Source: Axinella damicornis (taxonomy: Eukaryota; Porifera; Demospongiae; Axinellida; Axinellidae). From it: a DNA stretch of 64,000 nucleotides. The translations under genes were made by a program, and so were the position numbers. Position 1 is the stretch's first letter. Each line of letters opens with the position of its first letter. The stretch is taken from the NCBI GenBank assembly GCA_963931865.1, contig OZ007506.1, positions 1,516,627 to 1,580,626 on the forward strand, in the 5' to 3' direction. Positions 56,001 to 64,000 of this stretch are shown here, piece after piece. Below the pieces are notes generated by a model, which was not told where the DNA came from, searched no databases, and saw only the letters and a list, made by a program, of their open reading frames with translations.

Positions 56001-57565
56001 GGGAATGACTTTAAGCTCCACCTGCATTTGTAGATATGTGGTTAATAGCTTATGCACTGTATACATGAGTGCACTATTTTGACTGAGACTAGCTATTAGT
56101 ATACTTATGTAGAGCGTCATGGAACTGCACTGCTTGTTAGCTTTGTACCCACCCTAGCCTCAGTCCCAACCTCTCTCTCTTAAATTTTTTGAGGAGAGTG
56201 CCTGGAAATGAGGCTATTGTCACCCCAGCATTTGTCGCTTGCAGCATACCAACGTTAGTACTGCAAGAGACAAACAGGAACTGCTTGTAAGCCAGCAAGT
56301 GTAACATGCACTTTGTAGTAAATTGTGTTGTACAAACTGGTCTGTTGACTACTTGTGATATTCATCTTTGCAGTTGAAGACTAAGGAATTTCCTGAACAT
56401 GTAAGTTGCCATTGTGCAGCAGTGTGCACTAGATTTGAGCAGTACATTATAGTATGCATCTCTATGTGTTTTTCATCAGAAACGTTCTTTGTTCCGCTAT
56501 GCTAACGGGCCTGCATATTGTATTAGTTCAACTCTCATGCCTCAGATGGAGAGGTACATCAGGTCAGAGCAGTACACCACAATGTGTCTAGGTGATGAGT
56601 CTTGTGTTACACTATACTACGTACCTCCTCACCTCCCATCTTGACTTGATTGCAGGTCTTCACAAAATGCTGCATGTCACACCATTAATATTCATCACTG
56701 TTCTCTTCCCACATGTGCAGAGGTAGCACCCTATTTGCATCCACTTGTGATAAACTACAGCATGCAGAAGACGTGGCTATTGGTGCCATTATTGGTATAA
56801 CTATTAAGTACAATACACCACATTGTATGCACCCTTACACCATGGGACTTCCAGTGGATTGGCAAATAGGCTTCAATGAGGTGCAGCCTGTACTGATTTT
56901 ATTATAGGATATCACAAGTTTCTCATGCAAATCTCTGTTTAAAATTTTGTATGGTAAACTCTGTTAGTGCTATCACTTGGGTACTGAGTACCGTATGATG
57001 GTGACCAATGGGTACATACACTGATGCCCAAATGGCAAACAGCAGTGAACTTTAATGCAAATCAGTGCTTTTTGTGTATACTTCAGAGGCCATCTTGGGA
57101 TATAATCTGACAGAGGTGCCGGCAATGATGAACCAGAACACTGTTCTAGTCGTTGGCCACAAAGATCTTAAGAACCAGGTACATGTGCTACTTGGAATAT
57201 ACTCTCCAGTCTCTTGCCAGGCAGGATTTCCCAGAATCAAATTCTGCAATAAAATGGTCACCTTGCCCGGCATGACAAATGCAGTAGTCATAGATTTGCA
57301 TGCTATTGTTTTCCCACTGTAACAAGGTCACAATTATCTACAAGAGGCGTGGTCAAGTCACAATTCCTGGTGCAGCCTTTACAATGGAGCAGGATCCCAC
57401 CAGGTGTGTGCTGGAGATCCATTTTAGCTCGACCCAAGGGATGCAGTGTAGCTATGTGATGCTGGGTTTTTCTTGTCTTCCAGATTCCTGTCCTACCACT
57501 GTCTGCTCTATCCCTCAACATCATGGTGCAAGCATCGTCCAAAGAAACAGATTAAACTGAACTAG
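50074..57565 (+). CDS. fng: Fringe-like beta-1,3-glycosyltransferase, copy 3 (complete, 11 exons, tail truncated)
   Basis: Exons: 50074-50376, 50438-50495, 50558-50603, 52912-52986, 53083-53209, 56374-56400, 56480-56591, 56723-56794, 57087-57178, 57327-57403, 57484-57565; 1071 nt, 356 aa. It has the signal anchor (VAIATVAVLIGLWVC), SDVFISVRTTAQFHESR, FCHFDDDVYVN, RYANGPAYCIS, AEDVAIGAIIEAILG and [21 protein letters not shown]. The last is closest of the three to canonical Fringe because the split codon here gives Arg. Introns 3 and 5 are swollen (2.3 and 3.2 kb) by repeats. The reading frame ends PKKQIKLN and the stop codon TAG is the first three bases of a fold-back element, so the tail found in copies 1 and 2 is lost. 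All catalytic motifs remain. Confidence 0.87.
52101..52668. mobile_element. Non-autonomous element with hairpin end, copy 2 (empty site known)
   Basis: The second copy of the 23679-24288 element, 568 bp. The same intron of Fringe-like copy 2 gives the empty site: CATCAAGTAAAAATGG at about 42597, against CATCAAGTAA-element-(G)AAATGG here. It contains a perfect palindrome around 52289-52345 (TTCACCCAAAGGGTGAAAGC and beyond), of which copy 1 keeps one half. No ORF. Confidence 0.88.
53407..53741. mobile_element. GGCGGC MITE, long copy
   Basis: 335 bp with CAGAGGCGGCGGCGCCGGTC at the left and TGCCGCTGCCGCCCCTG at the right. It contains GTCCGGCTTTGGCCGGAC and CCGCGCTTCGCGCGG, the latter shared with the 28052-28726 element. 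It lies in intron 5 of Fringe-like copy 3. Confidence 0.8.
53742..54760. other. Unassigned DNA in intron 5 of Fringe-like copy 3
   Basis: No domain recognised. A direct repeat of about 30 bases (GATCGCGGCCGTGTGGTCAG near 54545 and GATCACGGCGGTGTAGTCAG near 54725) suggests an internal duplication of about 180 bp. Confidence 0.4.
54761..55093. mobile_element. Fold-back (TAGTCTCG-type) element, 333 bp with long arms
   Basis: TAGTCTCGTGCCCAGAC at the left, GGCTGGGCACGAGACTA at the right. Further inverted blocks include GTCTGGCGACTTT/AAAGTCACCAGAC, CTCGGTCTTCATT/AATGAAGACCGAG and AAAATTCATA/TGAATATTC. Confidence 0.82.
55121..55382. repeat. Dispersed repeat (GCGCATGCGCGAAGCGGG family), copy 2
   Basis: Matches 30988-31217 through GCGCATGCGCGAAGCGG, AAGCAATCGGTTTTGTCCGT, CTCTATGTGTACCTGACTGA, GTATTTCGGCTATTTCCTA. 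Several kilobases of unassigned DNA surround it in the intron. Confidence 0.85.
56154..56215. repeat. Fold-back (TAGCCTCA-type) element
   Basis: TAGCCTCAGTCCCAACCTCT and inverted AGTGCCTGGAAATGAGGCTA ends with CTCTCTTAAATTTTTTGAGG inside. The interior resembles the 44184-44794 arms (CTCTCTCCTC.AAAA). Confidence 0.72.
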
Positions 57566-57614
57566 CCTCATTCCCAGGCCGTGTATAGGAGAACACGGCC
57601 TGGGAATGAGGCTA
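57563..57614. repeat. Fold-back (TAGCCTCG-type) element at the end of Fringe-like copy 3
   Basis: 52 bp: TAGCCTCATTCCCAGGCCGT and its exact inverse around a loop of about 10 bases. Its first TAG is in frame and serves as the stop codon of Fringe-like copy 3. Confidence 0.9.
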
Positions 57615-58281
57615 GTACTGAATGTGCATGTGTGTCCATTACCCATACTTAAAGTATGTACTTCCTCCCGGACCAATATCCACGTTAAAAATGTATGGCT
57701 GGACTGCATTGAAGACTAGCCAACCTCAACTTTTAGCCTTTATATTACAACTGCACTTGCTGACAGGAAACTTTGCAAACTATGTTACCCCAACGGCCGG
57801 CTTCTGGGTATAGCTATAGGCCTGGGAACATTATTGGCGTGCAGGCTAGGGTTAACTGTCTCGACCCAGCCCCAGCCGCCCCTTTCTTTGCAACTCAAAT
57901 GGTAAGCCCAATCTGGATGGTGCATTAGTCTCGTTCCCAGACCTTCATATTGTGGACGGAGGGTCGGGGAACGATTTGGCCTTGGCGGAACTTTTATCCA
58001 ATTTTCTTTTCTTTCTTTCTCCCCTAGCTATTTCATTCACCTATTTTTCTCAATAATGCTGGCATTGATTCTGAAAAATTCCACATCATATACATTCAAT
58101 ACACGTTTGAAAACTGATTCTGAGTGGCACTGTGACAGTGTGTACTATTTTCCCCAAAATTATGCTGCACTGTAGCAAATCCGCCAAAGTCTAAGTCTAA
58201 TGTGTAAATTTAAAATCAACCTTGCCAGTTTGGGAGGAAATTTAGGGTGGAAAAAAACTGTGGGTGGAAAAAAACTATGTT

Positions 58282-59483
58282 AAGGTAACGGAGGGGGTTT
58301 CCGGACAGAAGGGGATTTCCGGACACGGCCCCAGTTTTCGCTCTCTGGTAGCTGCTAACAATGCATTGCACAGCGTTGGAGAGTTCGAAGGTAGGGTATG
58401 CGTGCGCACTTTGCATGAATGCCGTGTCCGGTGTCATGGGAAAATGGGGACCCCCCAAAATGGGGACCCGGGGTCCCCATATTCCCGGGAATATGGGGAC
58501 CCGGGTCCCCACTTTCCTGGGAAAATGGGGACCCCGGGTCCCCATTTTCCCCAGGAGTATGGGGACCCCTTAGTGAAAATGGGGACCCCCTCTATGACAG
58601 ATGGTTAACAGTGGGAAAATGGGGAACCAACATTATTAGGTTGGAATTCAGACCTATGCAAGGCCTAGTTAATCACTAACCATGCAGTTATTATAATACA
58701 GCAATCAATTTGTGTAAATTTGTCAATAGAAATATAATTATGTTATATAGACATAAATAATAGCTCGGCATAGTAATTATCTTTGATGAGGATTTTCAAT
58801 AACAAGCTGGTCGCAGCATTGATTCCTTTCCAGATTGCTGGAATGGTCATAGTGAGAGAGATCTATAGCTAACTACTGAGTCAGAATTGAGCATAAAGCC
58901 CACTAACTATATAGCCTGCAAGACATTGAGGAGGCCCAGTGAGTCAGTGGCTATTATTAGCAGCTATAAGCGGTGTCAAACTTATTTCAAGTTCATGATC
59001 TGCCGACATAGAAGAGATCAGCAACCTTTGCACAGAAAAATTTGGCGCATTGTCTGAGTTACGCATTACAGCTATCAGGGTATGTAGCAACCATCGCGAG
59101 TGAAGGTTATAGTCTTGGTACCAGACTATTCGCGCACGGCGGAATAGTCTGCCGTGCGCGAATAGTCAGGTACCGAGACCATAGATAATAGAGCTATGCC
59201 GAGACTAAGTGAAGGTTTCAACTGATATGATGATGACATTCCATCCATGCTCCACATGGACTAATGCTTTCGCAGACATGCTTGCAGAATAACAACCCTC
59301 CTACACAGAGCTGTGAGTATTTGATGCAACATAAAACGAAAATGGTGAGGGGGTCCCCATTTTCCCAAAGGGGTCCCCATTTTACCAGGGAAAATGGGGA
59401 CCCGGGGTCCCCATTTTCATGGGGTCCCCAAAATTTTATGACACCGGAACTAAAGACTGTCCTGAAACCCCCTCCGTTACCTT
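58282..59483. mobile_element. MITE with palindromic GGGGACC arrays (1.2 kb)
   Basis: Terminal inverted repeats of 27 bases with one mismatch: AAGGTAACGGAGGGGGTTTC then NGGACAG at both ends. Inside each end lies TCCGGTGTCAT, then an array of AAAATGGGGACCC modules in alternating orientation (58436-58590 and 59338-59432). Many modules are joined head to head as GGGGACCCGGGTCCCC. The central 750 bases are AT-rich and contain a separate hairpin (59107-59183). No ORF of note. Confidence 0.85.
59107..59183. repeat. Hairpin (ACTATTCGCGCACGGC arms)
   Basis: TATAGTCTTGGTACCAGACT and AGTCAGGTACCGAGACCATA outer arms, with CTATTCGCGCACGG and its inverse inside. It is a fold-back element of the TAGTCTCG type nested in the 1.2-kb MITE. 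Confidence 0.8.
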
Positions 59484-59570
59484 GTTGGGTTGGTCAAGTC
59501 TCGTTCGTATGTTCCCAGTCTGTAGGTCTGGGAACGAGACTAGTGTACCATCATCTGGTCCTGACACAAG

Positions 59571-62147
59571 TTGGATTGGTCTTTGCTCGGTTTGTCGGTG
59601 GAGATGGGGTATGGCACATCATGTAGTGGGAGAAAAGCGCTGATGACTACACTGGGAGTAGTTCTAACCCTGTCCGTGATGTGGATATGCCGCCCGAATC
59701 GGCATCCCATGCCATCCTCAATCTGGTTAACAACTACAAGTACTATTTTTGATAATCTTTGTACCTATCTCCAGTCCATTGATGCCGGTCATCTTTCTAA
59801 TTTTGTATTTTTAGGAGATTTCAACGTAAATTATGATAACCATTTACACCCTTTGTATTCTAACTTGTGCTCAATTACCTCACTGTATTGTTTAACCCAA
59901 GTTGTTGTAGGTCCTACACATGTACATCATGACGGCTCTACCTCTACAATTGACCTAGTGTTTGTGCCGGATCCCTCTGTGGTGAACAGCTGCAATACTA
60001 TTCCTCCATTGTCCAACTCAGACCATTATGGAATCGTTATGGAACTTAATAGGAAGCCTGCAAAATCTGAAAAGACTAATGGTCGGCTAATCTGGAGGTA
60101 TTCATATGCTGATTGGAACACAGCACGTGAGTTAATTGATACCTTCAACTGGGACTCCATTATGTCCGATGACGTTGAGCTGTCCTGGAAACAATGGCAC
60201 CAGCAATTCATGCGTATCATGTCTCAAACAATACCCAACAGGCTTCTACCCTCAAGAAGAAATCTTCCATGGTTAAATAAATCTATTGTTCGCTCCATGA
60301 AAAAGAGAAACCTACTATTTAAAAGGGCCAAAAGATCTGGGAACTTTGGTCAATTCAAGCTTGCCCGGAATCGTACTGTCGCTATGCTTCGCCGTGCCAA
60401 GCTGAATTATTTCCGCAAGTTAAATCCTAGGGACCCTAAGAAGTTCTGGAAAACTGTTAAGCTCGTGAACATGAACAAGCAACCAATCCCAACCCTGTCG
60501 CACGATGGCAGAATTGCTGATAGTGATGGTGACAAGGCCAACATGCTGAACTCTTTCTTTTATTCCTGCTTCAACCAGTCCCATCCTCCAGTTGCTGAGT
60601 GTTACCCACCCTGCTTCTCCTGCCCTGAGGATGTGCTGTGTTCTGAGCAGCAGGTGTGTGACCTCCTGGCTGCACTGGATGTTACCAAGGCAAGTGGACA
60701 GGATGGTATATCAACCAGGATGCTTAGGTATACTGCACTGAGCATTGCCCCCTCACTCACACAACTGTTCAATCTGTCATTGAAGTCAGGTGTCATTCCA
60801 TCTGATTGGAAAAAATCCCTGATTGTTCCAATACCCAAAAACTCCGATGGCTCTAAGCCAACCAACTATCGTCCCATCTCGTTGCTGCCAATTATCAGCA
60901 AAGTACTGGAACGACATGTCTATTCACTTGTCATGGAACATCTTCTATGCCATCACCCACTAGCTTCCTGTCAATGGGGCTTTTTGGAGGGCAGGTCAAC
61001 GGTCACTGCTCTGCTACACTGCACAAATGAGTGGCTTAAAGCTTTGGAAGATGGAAAGGAAGTATGTGCAGTTTTTTTTGACTTCCGAAAAGCTTTTGAT
61101 TCCATCCCTCATACACCGCTTATGACTAAACTAGTTACCCTTGGACTTGATGAACATATCATTTGCTGGCTTAACAACTATCTTGCCAACAGGACACAGT
61201 CAGTGGTGGTTAATGGATCCATATCTGACCCAGTCCCGGTGCTGTCAGGAGTTCCTCAGGGATCCGTGTTGGGCCCCTTGCTTTTTCTTATCTACATCGA
61301 TGACTTACCAGCTATGGTGAGCAATCTTTACCAGTCCAAAGTCAACCTCTTTGCCGATGATGTCCTGCTCTACCATCTGATATCTAACGCCGCTGACTAC
61401 ACTGTGTTGCAAGAAGCAATAACATTGTTAGAAGACTGGTCAATCACCAACTACCTGGACTTCAATGTATCCAAATGCAAGTATATGATCATTTCCAGAA
61501 GGAACTCCCCAACTCTCCCGCCAATTCAGTTGCATCTGCTCGGAGACCCTCTCCAAAGAGTGGAGTGCTACAAATACTTGGGCCTACTCATCTCCAGCAA
61601 TATGTCATGGTCGACTCATATCACTGCAACTTGTTCTAAGGCCAAACAGATCCTCGGACTACTCTACAGACGCTTCTATGGCACTGCTAGCCCAGATACC
61701 CTGAAGCAATTGTACCTCAGTATGGTTCGGCCGCACCTTGATTATGCATGTCAAATCTGGGACCCTCACCTTGCTAAAGACAAGAAAAAACTGGAGGATG
61801 TGCAAAAATTTGGTTGTAGGCTGGCATCTCACCAATGGGATTCTACCTACCAAGACCTACTTCAACTGTATGAACTACCATCCCTGGAGGAGCGCAGGCT
61901 GCACCTAAAACTTGGTCTAATGTTCAAGATCATTCACAACCTCTGTTACTATCCGGACACACCATCCTTTCGGGATAACGTTCATAGTAGAGCTGCCCAT
62001 GCATTCCAATTTAGATTGCCTTTTGCTCATACTAACGCATACTATTTTTCTTACTTTCCTCACACAATGTCACTTTGGAATTCTTTGGATAACAAATGTG
62101 TTACCTCGAGTACCTATAGTTCATTTATGTATCATCTTAGAACTTAA
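59571..62147 (+). CDS. Chimeric ORF: Fringe-like anchor fused in frame to LINE endonuclease remnant and reverse transcriptase (858 codons)
   Basis: A single open frame runs from before the Fringe-like start through the insertion point (residue 52) to the LINE stop. Residues about 52-165 are the end of the AP endonuclease domain (FLGDFNVNYD, STIDLVFV, SDHYGIVM). Then come a linker with LPWLNKSIVRSMKKRNLLF, and the reverse transcriptase: YRPISLLPIISKVLER near 433, FDFRKAFDSIPH near 503, GVPQGSVLGPLLFLIYIDDL near 560, catalytic FADD near 594, and the thumb and C-terminal region to HLRT. The polymerase has no stop or frameshift. The endonuclease is incomplete, so the copy should not be autonomous. 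Whether the fusion is translated is unknown; residues before 12 lie upstream of the likely Fringe start. Confidence 0.8.
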   Translation: MDWSLLGLSVEMGYGTSCSGRKALMTTLGVVLTLSVMWICRPNRHPMPSSIWLTTTSTIFDNLCTYLQSIDAGHLSNFVFLGDFNVNYDNHLHPLYSNLCSITSLYCLTQVVVGPTHVHHDGSTSTIDLVFVPDPSVVNSCNTIPPLSNSDHYGIVMELNRKPAKSEKTNGRLIWRYSYADWNTARELIDTFNWDSIMSDDVELSWKQWHQQFMRIMSQTIPNRLLPSRRNLPWLNKSIVRSMKKRNLLFKRAKRSGNFGQFKLARNRTVAMLRRAKLNYFRKLNPRDPKKFWKTVKLVNMNKQPIPTLSHDGRIADSDGDKANMLNSFFYSCFNQSHPPVAECYPPCFSCPEDVLCSEQQVCDLLAALDVTKASGQDGISTRMLRYTALSIAPSLTQLFNLSLKSGVIPSDWKKSLIVPIPKNSDGSKPTNYRPISLLPIISKVLERHVYSLVMEHLLCHHPLASCQWGFLEGRSTVTALLHCTNEWLKALEDGKEVCAVFFDFRKAFDSIPHTPLMTKLVTLGLDEHIICWLNNYLANRTQSVVVNGSISDPVPVLSGVPQGSVLGPLLFLIYIDDLPAMVSNLYQSKVNLFADDVLLYHLISNAADYTVLQEAITLLEDWSITNYLDFNVSKCKYMIISRRNSPTLPPIQLHLLGDPLQRVECYKYLGLLISSNMSWSTHITATCSKAKQILGLLYRRFYGTASPDTLKQLYLSMVRPHLDYACQIWDPHLAKDKKKLEDVQKFGCRLASHQWDSTYQDLLQLYELPSLEERRLHLKLGLMFKIIHNLCYYPDTPSFRDNVHSRAAHAFQFRLPFAHTNAYYFSYFPHTMSLWNSLDNKCVTSSTYSSFMYHLRT

Positions 62148-63347
62148 AATATTCCTGCATTTTGTTGTTGGGTGCACACTCGATTAGTAGTACCTACTAT
62201 TGTGTATCCGTTGCATTGCATAAAGTATTATAGACAAAAAAAAAAAAAAAAAAAAAAAACTCAATCGACTGTAGAACCCACGCTGGCTACTGTGATAGCC
62301 ACAGTCCGACGTTACCATCGTGTCCATGGTCGCAACAAGCATGAAAAGCACGGTTTGCCTGGGCCAGTACTGCAGCTGGGAAGTCAGATCAAGCACGTGT
62401 CAAATCCATCACATTTCAATGTCACTTTGAATGACAACAGCATCAAACGGGCTGGGCCTGTCAAGCTGCTCAAAGCTACCTCGGACAGGATGGTTGCTCC
62501 AAAAAGCAACAGTTTGGATGTGTTCATGTCAGTGAAAACAACCACCGCTTTCCACAAAACACGGTTGCACCTTCTCCTCCACACGTGGTTGCAGACTGTG
62601 GACCCAAAGCAGGTAGACTCACAATAATTGCACAGCAGCATTACCGTAGGCTCTTTCTCTAATTAAGGCACCTCTCCAACAAAGGTGCCCCCACGATCCG
62701 AAGATATTTTTTCCCGCTCTAAAGAGGGCACCCTCTAGCCGTAGAAATATTTTTGGGGGGCACCTTCCAATAAGTGAGATTTCACAAGGCCAGTCTCACT
62801 GTGCAGATGATGGGCATACTCCGCTGTGCCATCAACATGTCCTTCGGCCCCTTGCAGCACGAATGCCGAAGCGTCCGGTAGACCGCCCAAGAGAAGCGGG
62901 AAGAGCTCGAGTTAGCTACAGGAGAACACTGATCAACACGCGGACACTGACAGCTGTAATATCGCTCTAATTACTAAGCACCTCTCTAAATAAGGTGCTC
63001 CCAAGAGTCCGCAGCAATAGTATACCAGCTTTGTATGGTGGCATCAATACTTAGCCCATCTTAGGCATTAGCATTGCATGGCCAGCCCCCCATTCTGCAG
63101 AACAGGGTCTGGTGACTACATAGACATTCGGCTCAGCCTGGTATCTAATTATTCCACAGGTCCAGATTAATATTGTTACTGATTCTATATATGACAGATG
63201 GATTAACGAAACCGAAGTAGCAGGTATGCCACTATAATTGTGAGGTGAATAACCTCTCGCTTCCAGCATTGATAATTTGATACTTGACATTGCCCACCCA
63301 GGCTTCAGAGTCACAATGGCCTACTGTGACCAAACTTCACATGAAAG
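59604..63347 (+). pseudogene. fng: Fringe-like glycosyltransferase, copy 4 (exon 1 split by a LINE; 3' part outside the window)
   Basis: Exon 1 starts with a hydrophobic anchor (ALMTTLGVVLTLSVMWICRP) and is cut at 59723. It resumes at 62260 with a basic stretch and then NSLDVFMSVKTTTAFHKTRL, ending PKQ at 62612. Exon 2 is 63160-63223 (two codons longer than in the paralogues) and exon 3 is 63302-63347. Exon 4 is not found before the window ends. Joining the two flanks across the duplicated target does not keep one frame (off by one base), so the gene either had a frameshift already or acquired one since. It has a longer stem region than copies 1-3 and is the most diverged member. Probably inactive in this haplotype; whether another allele lacks the insertion cannot be seen. 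Confidence 0.75.
59724..62259 (+). mobile_element. 5'-truncated non-LTR retrotransposon (Jockey/CR1-type LINE), 2536 bp
   Basis: Inserted in Fringe-like copy 4 exon 1 and flanked by a 7-bp target-site duplication CTCAATC (59717-59723 and 62260-62266). It ends with a run of about 24 A. The 5' part, including most of the endonuclease domain, is missing, as expected for target-primed reverse transcription that stopped early. Orientation is the same as the host gene. The undamaged ORF and intact duplication suggest a young insertion. Confidence 0.93.
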
Positions 63348-63427
63348 GTAATAAACACTTTACTAGGCTGAGCATTGTAGCCACATTCCCAGTCCCCATG
63401 CAGAGACTGGGAATAAGTTACCGTATT

Positions 63428-63545
63428 AAGGTGGCAGATACCCCTTTACGTTAGGTTACCTTTAAACTTAAAGGTAACCTAACGTAAAGGGGTATCTGCC
63501 ACCTTAAGGTGGCAGATACCCCTTTACGTTAGGTTAACTTTTAAG
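63428..63545. repeat. Three-arm palindromic element (AAGGTGGCAGATACCCC)
   Basis: A perfect palindrome of 38-base arms around two bases (63428-63505) is followed at once by a third copy of the arm (63506-63545) with one change. The arm starts AAGGTGGCAGATACCCCTTT. It lies in Fringe-like copy 4, after exon 3. Confidence 0.9.
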
Positions 63546-63654
63546 TGTACATGTGTGGGGTTGTTGCCAGTGGCAGACTGTTAGATGCATGTCTGCCCAC
63601 CCATTATGATGAGTGGTGTGAAGCCAAACAAAAAACTAGGCCTGGGCGGAATAA

Positions 63655-63895
63655 TGATAGGGAAACAGACACAGCAGCATCAAGCATAAAGATAGGCCAG
63701 CAGCATCGTCAGGAATAGATAGGCCAGCAGCATCAAGCATAAGCAGGAATTGATAGCCAGCAGCATCAAGCATACAGCAGGAATAGATTGGCCAGCAGCA
63801 TCAAGCATACAGCAGGAATCGATAGCCAGCAGCATCATAAAGCAGGAATAGATAGGCCAGCAGCATCAAACATAAAGCAGGAATAGATATAGGGG
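63655..63895. repeat. Minisatellite, about 35-bp unit (GCCAGCAGCATCAAGCATAA)
   Basis: About six or seven imperfect tandem copies of a unit with GCCAGCAGCATCAAGCATA and AGCAGGAATAGATAG. Confidence 0.85.
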
Positions 63896-64000
63896 GAATG
63901 CGGGGAAATAATCATGATGTCACACAAGGCCACCAGACTTACAAGTGGCACTTGTAGTACGGCTATATCAATAGTGATCATGAAGTACATTTTACCTCTG

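Larger units (their letters stand above)
57566..59603. other. Spacer between Fringe-like copies 3 and 4
   Basis: No gene recognised. It contains the fold-back element 57563-57614, half elements at 57653-57685 and 57927-57974, the 1.2-kb GGGGACC element (58282-59483) and a hairpin at 59498-59541 directly before copy 4. Confidence 0.6.

Noticed and set aside
59724..62259. Possibility that the reverse transcriptase belongs to a retrovirus or LTR element
   Set aside because: There is an endonuclease remnant of the AP type, a 3' A-run, a variable target duplication and no LTRs, protease, RNase H-integrase or envelope; it is a LINE.
1..64000. Bacterial contamination or symbiont DNA
   Set aside because: All recognised genes are intron-split animal-type genes with consistent splice phases; no operons or ribosome-binding-site patterns are seen.

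Overview
This is eukaryotic nuclear DNA, almost certainly from an early-branching invertebrate animal. A sponge-like genome fits the compact multi-exon genes, but the species cannot be named from this window. Every recognised gene is split by short GT-AG introns (two are GC-AG). By joining exons on both strands I obtained complete reading frames for seven genes other than the two at the window edges and the DUSP pair. In every case exon phases and total length close in frame, which is the main support for the models.

Layout: (1) 1-14443, plus strand: a head-to-tail array of TMEM144-like membrane transporter genes. The first is cut by the window start, and the other two have 12 exons each (478 and 452 aa). 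(2) 14794-22491, minus strand: RRM1, the large subunit of ribonucleotide reductase (21 exons, 802 aa). It carries two minisatellites that each span a splice junction; one has 29 copies of a 47-bp unit. (3) 22805-27297, plus strand: two DUSP23-like phosphatase genes of two exons each. The first is divergent from RRM1 across 313 bp. (4) 27298-30306: repeats. (5) 30307-37390, minus strand: the mismatch-repair gene MLH1 (23 exons, 774 aa) with two GC-AG introns. (6) 37594-64000, plus strand: an array of four Fringe-like glycosyltransferase genes (GT31). Three are complete (393, 381 and 356 aa; 11 exons each). The fourth has exon 1 split by a 5'-truncated LINE with a clear 7-bp target-site duplication, and it runs off the window.

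RRM1 (dNTP supply) and MLH1 (mismatch repair) are conserved single-copy genes. The three gene families around them have expanded locally by tandem duplication, with signs of recent gene conversion (near-identical introns).

The remaining DNA is dominated by small non-autonomous elements. The most striking is a fold-back family with ends reading TAG(C/T)CTCGTNCCCAG and highly variable interiors. At least 20 copies are present in introns, spacers and one coding end. I found no rRNA, tRNA, CRISPR or viral gene.
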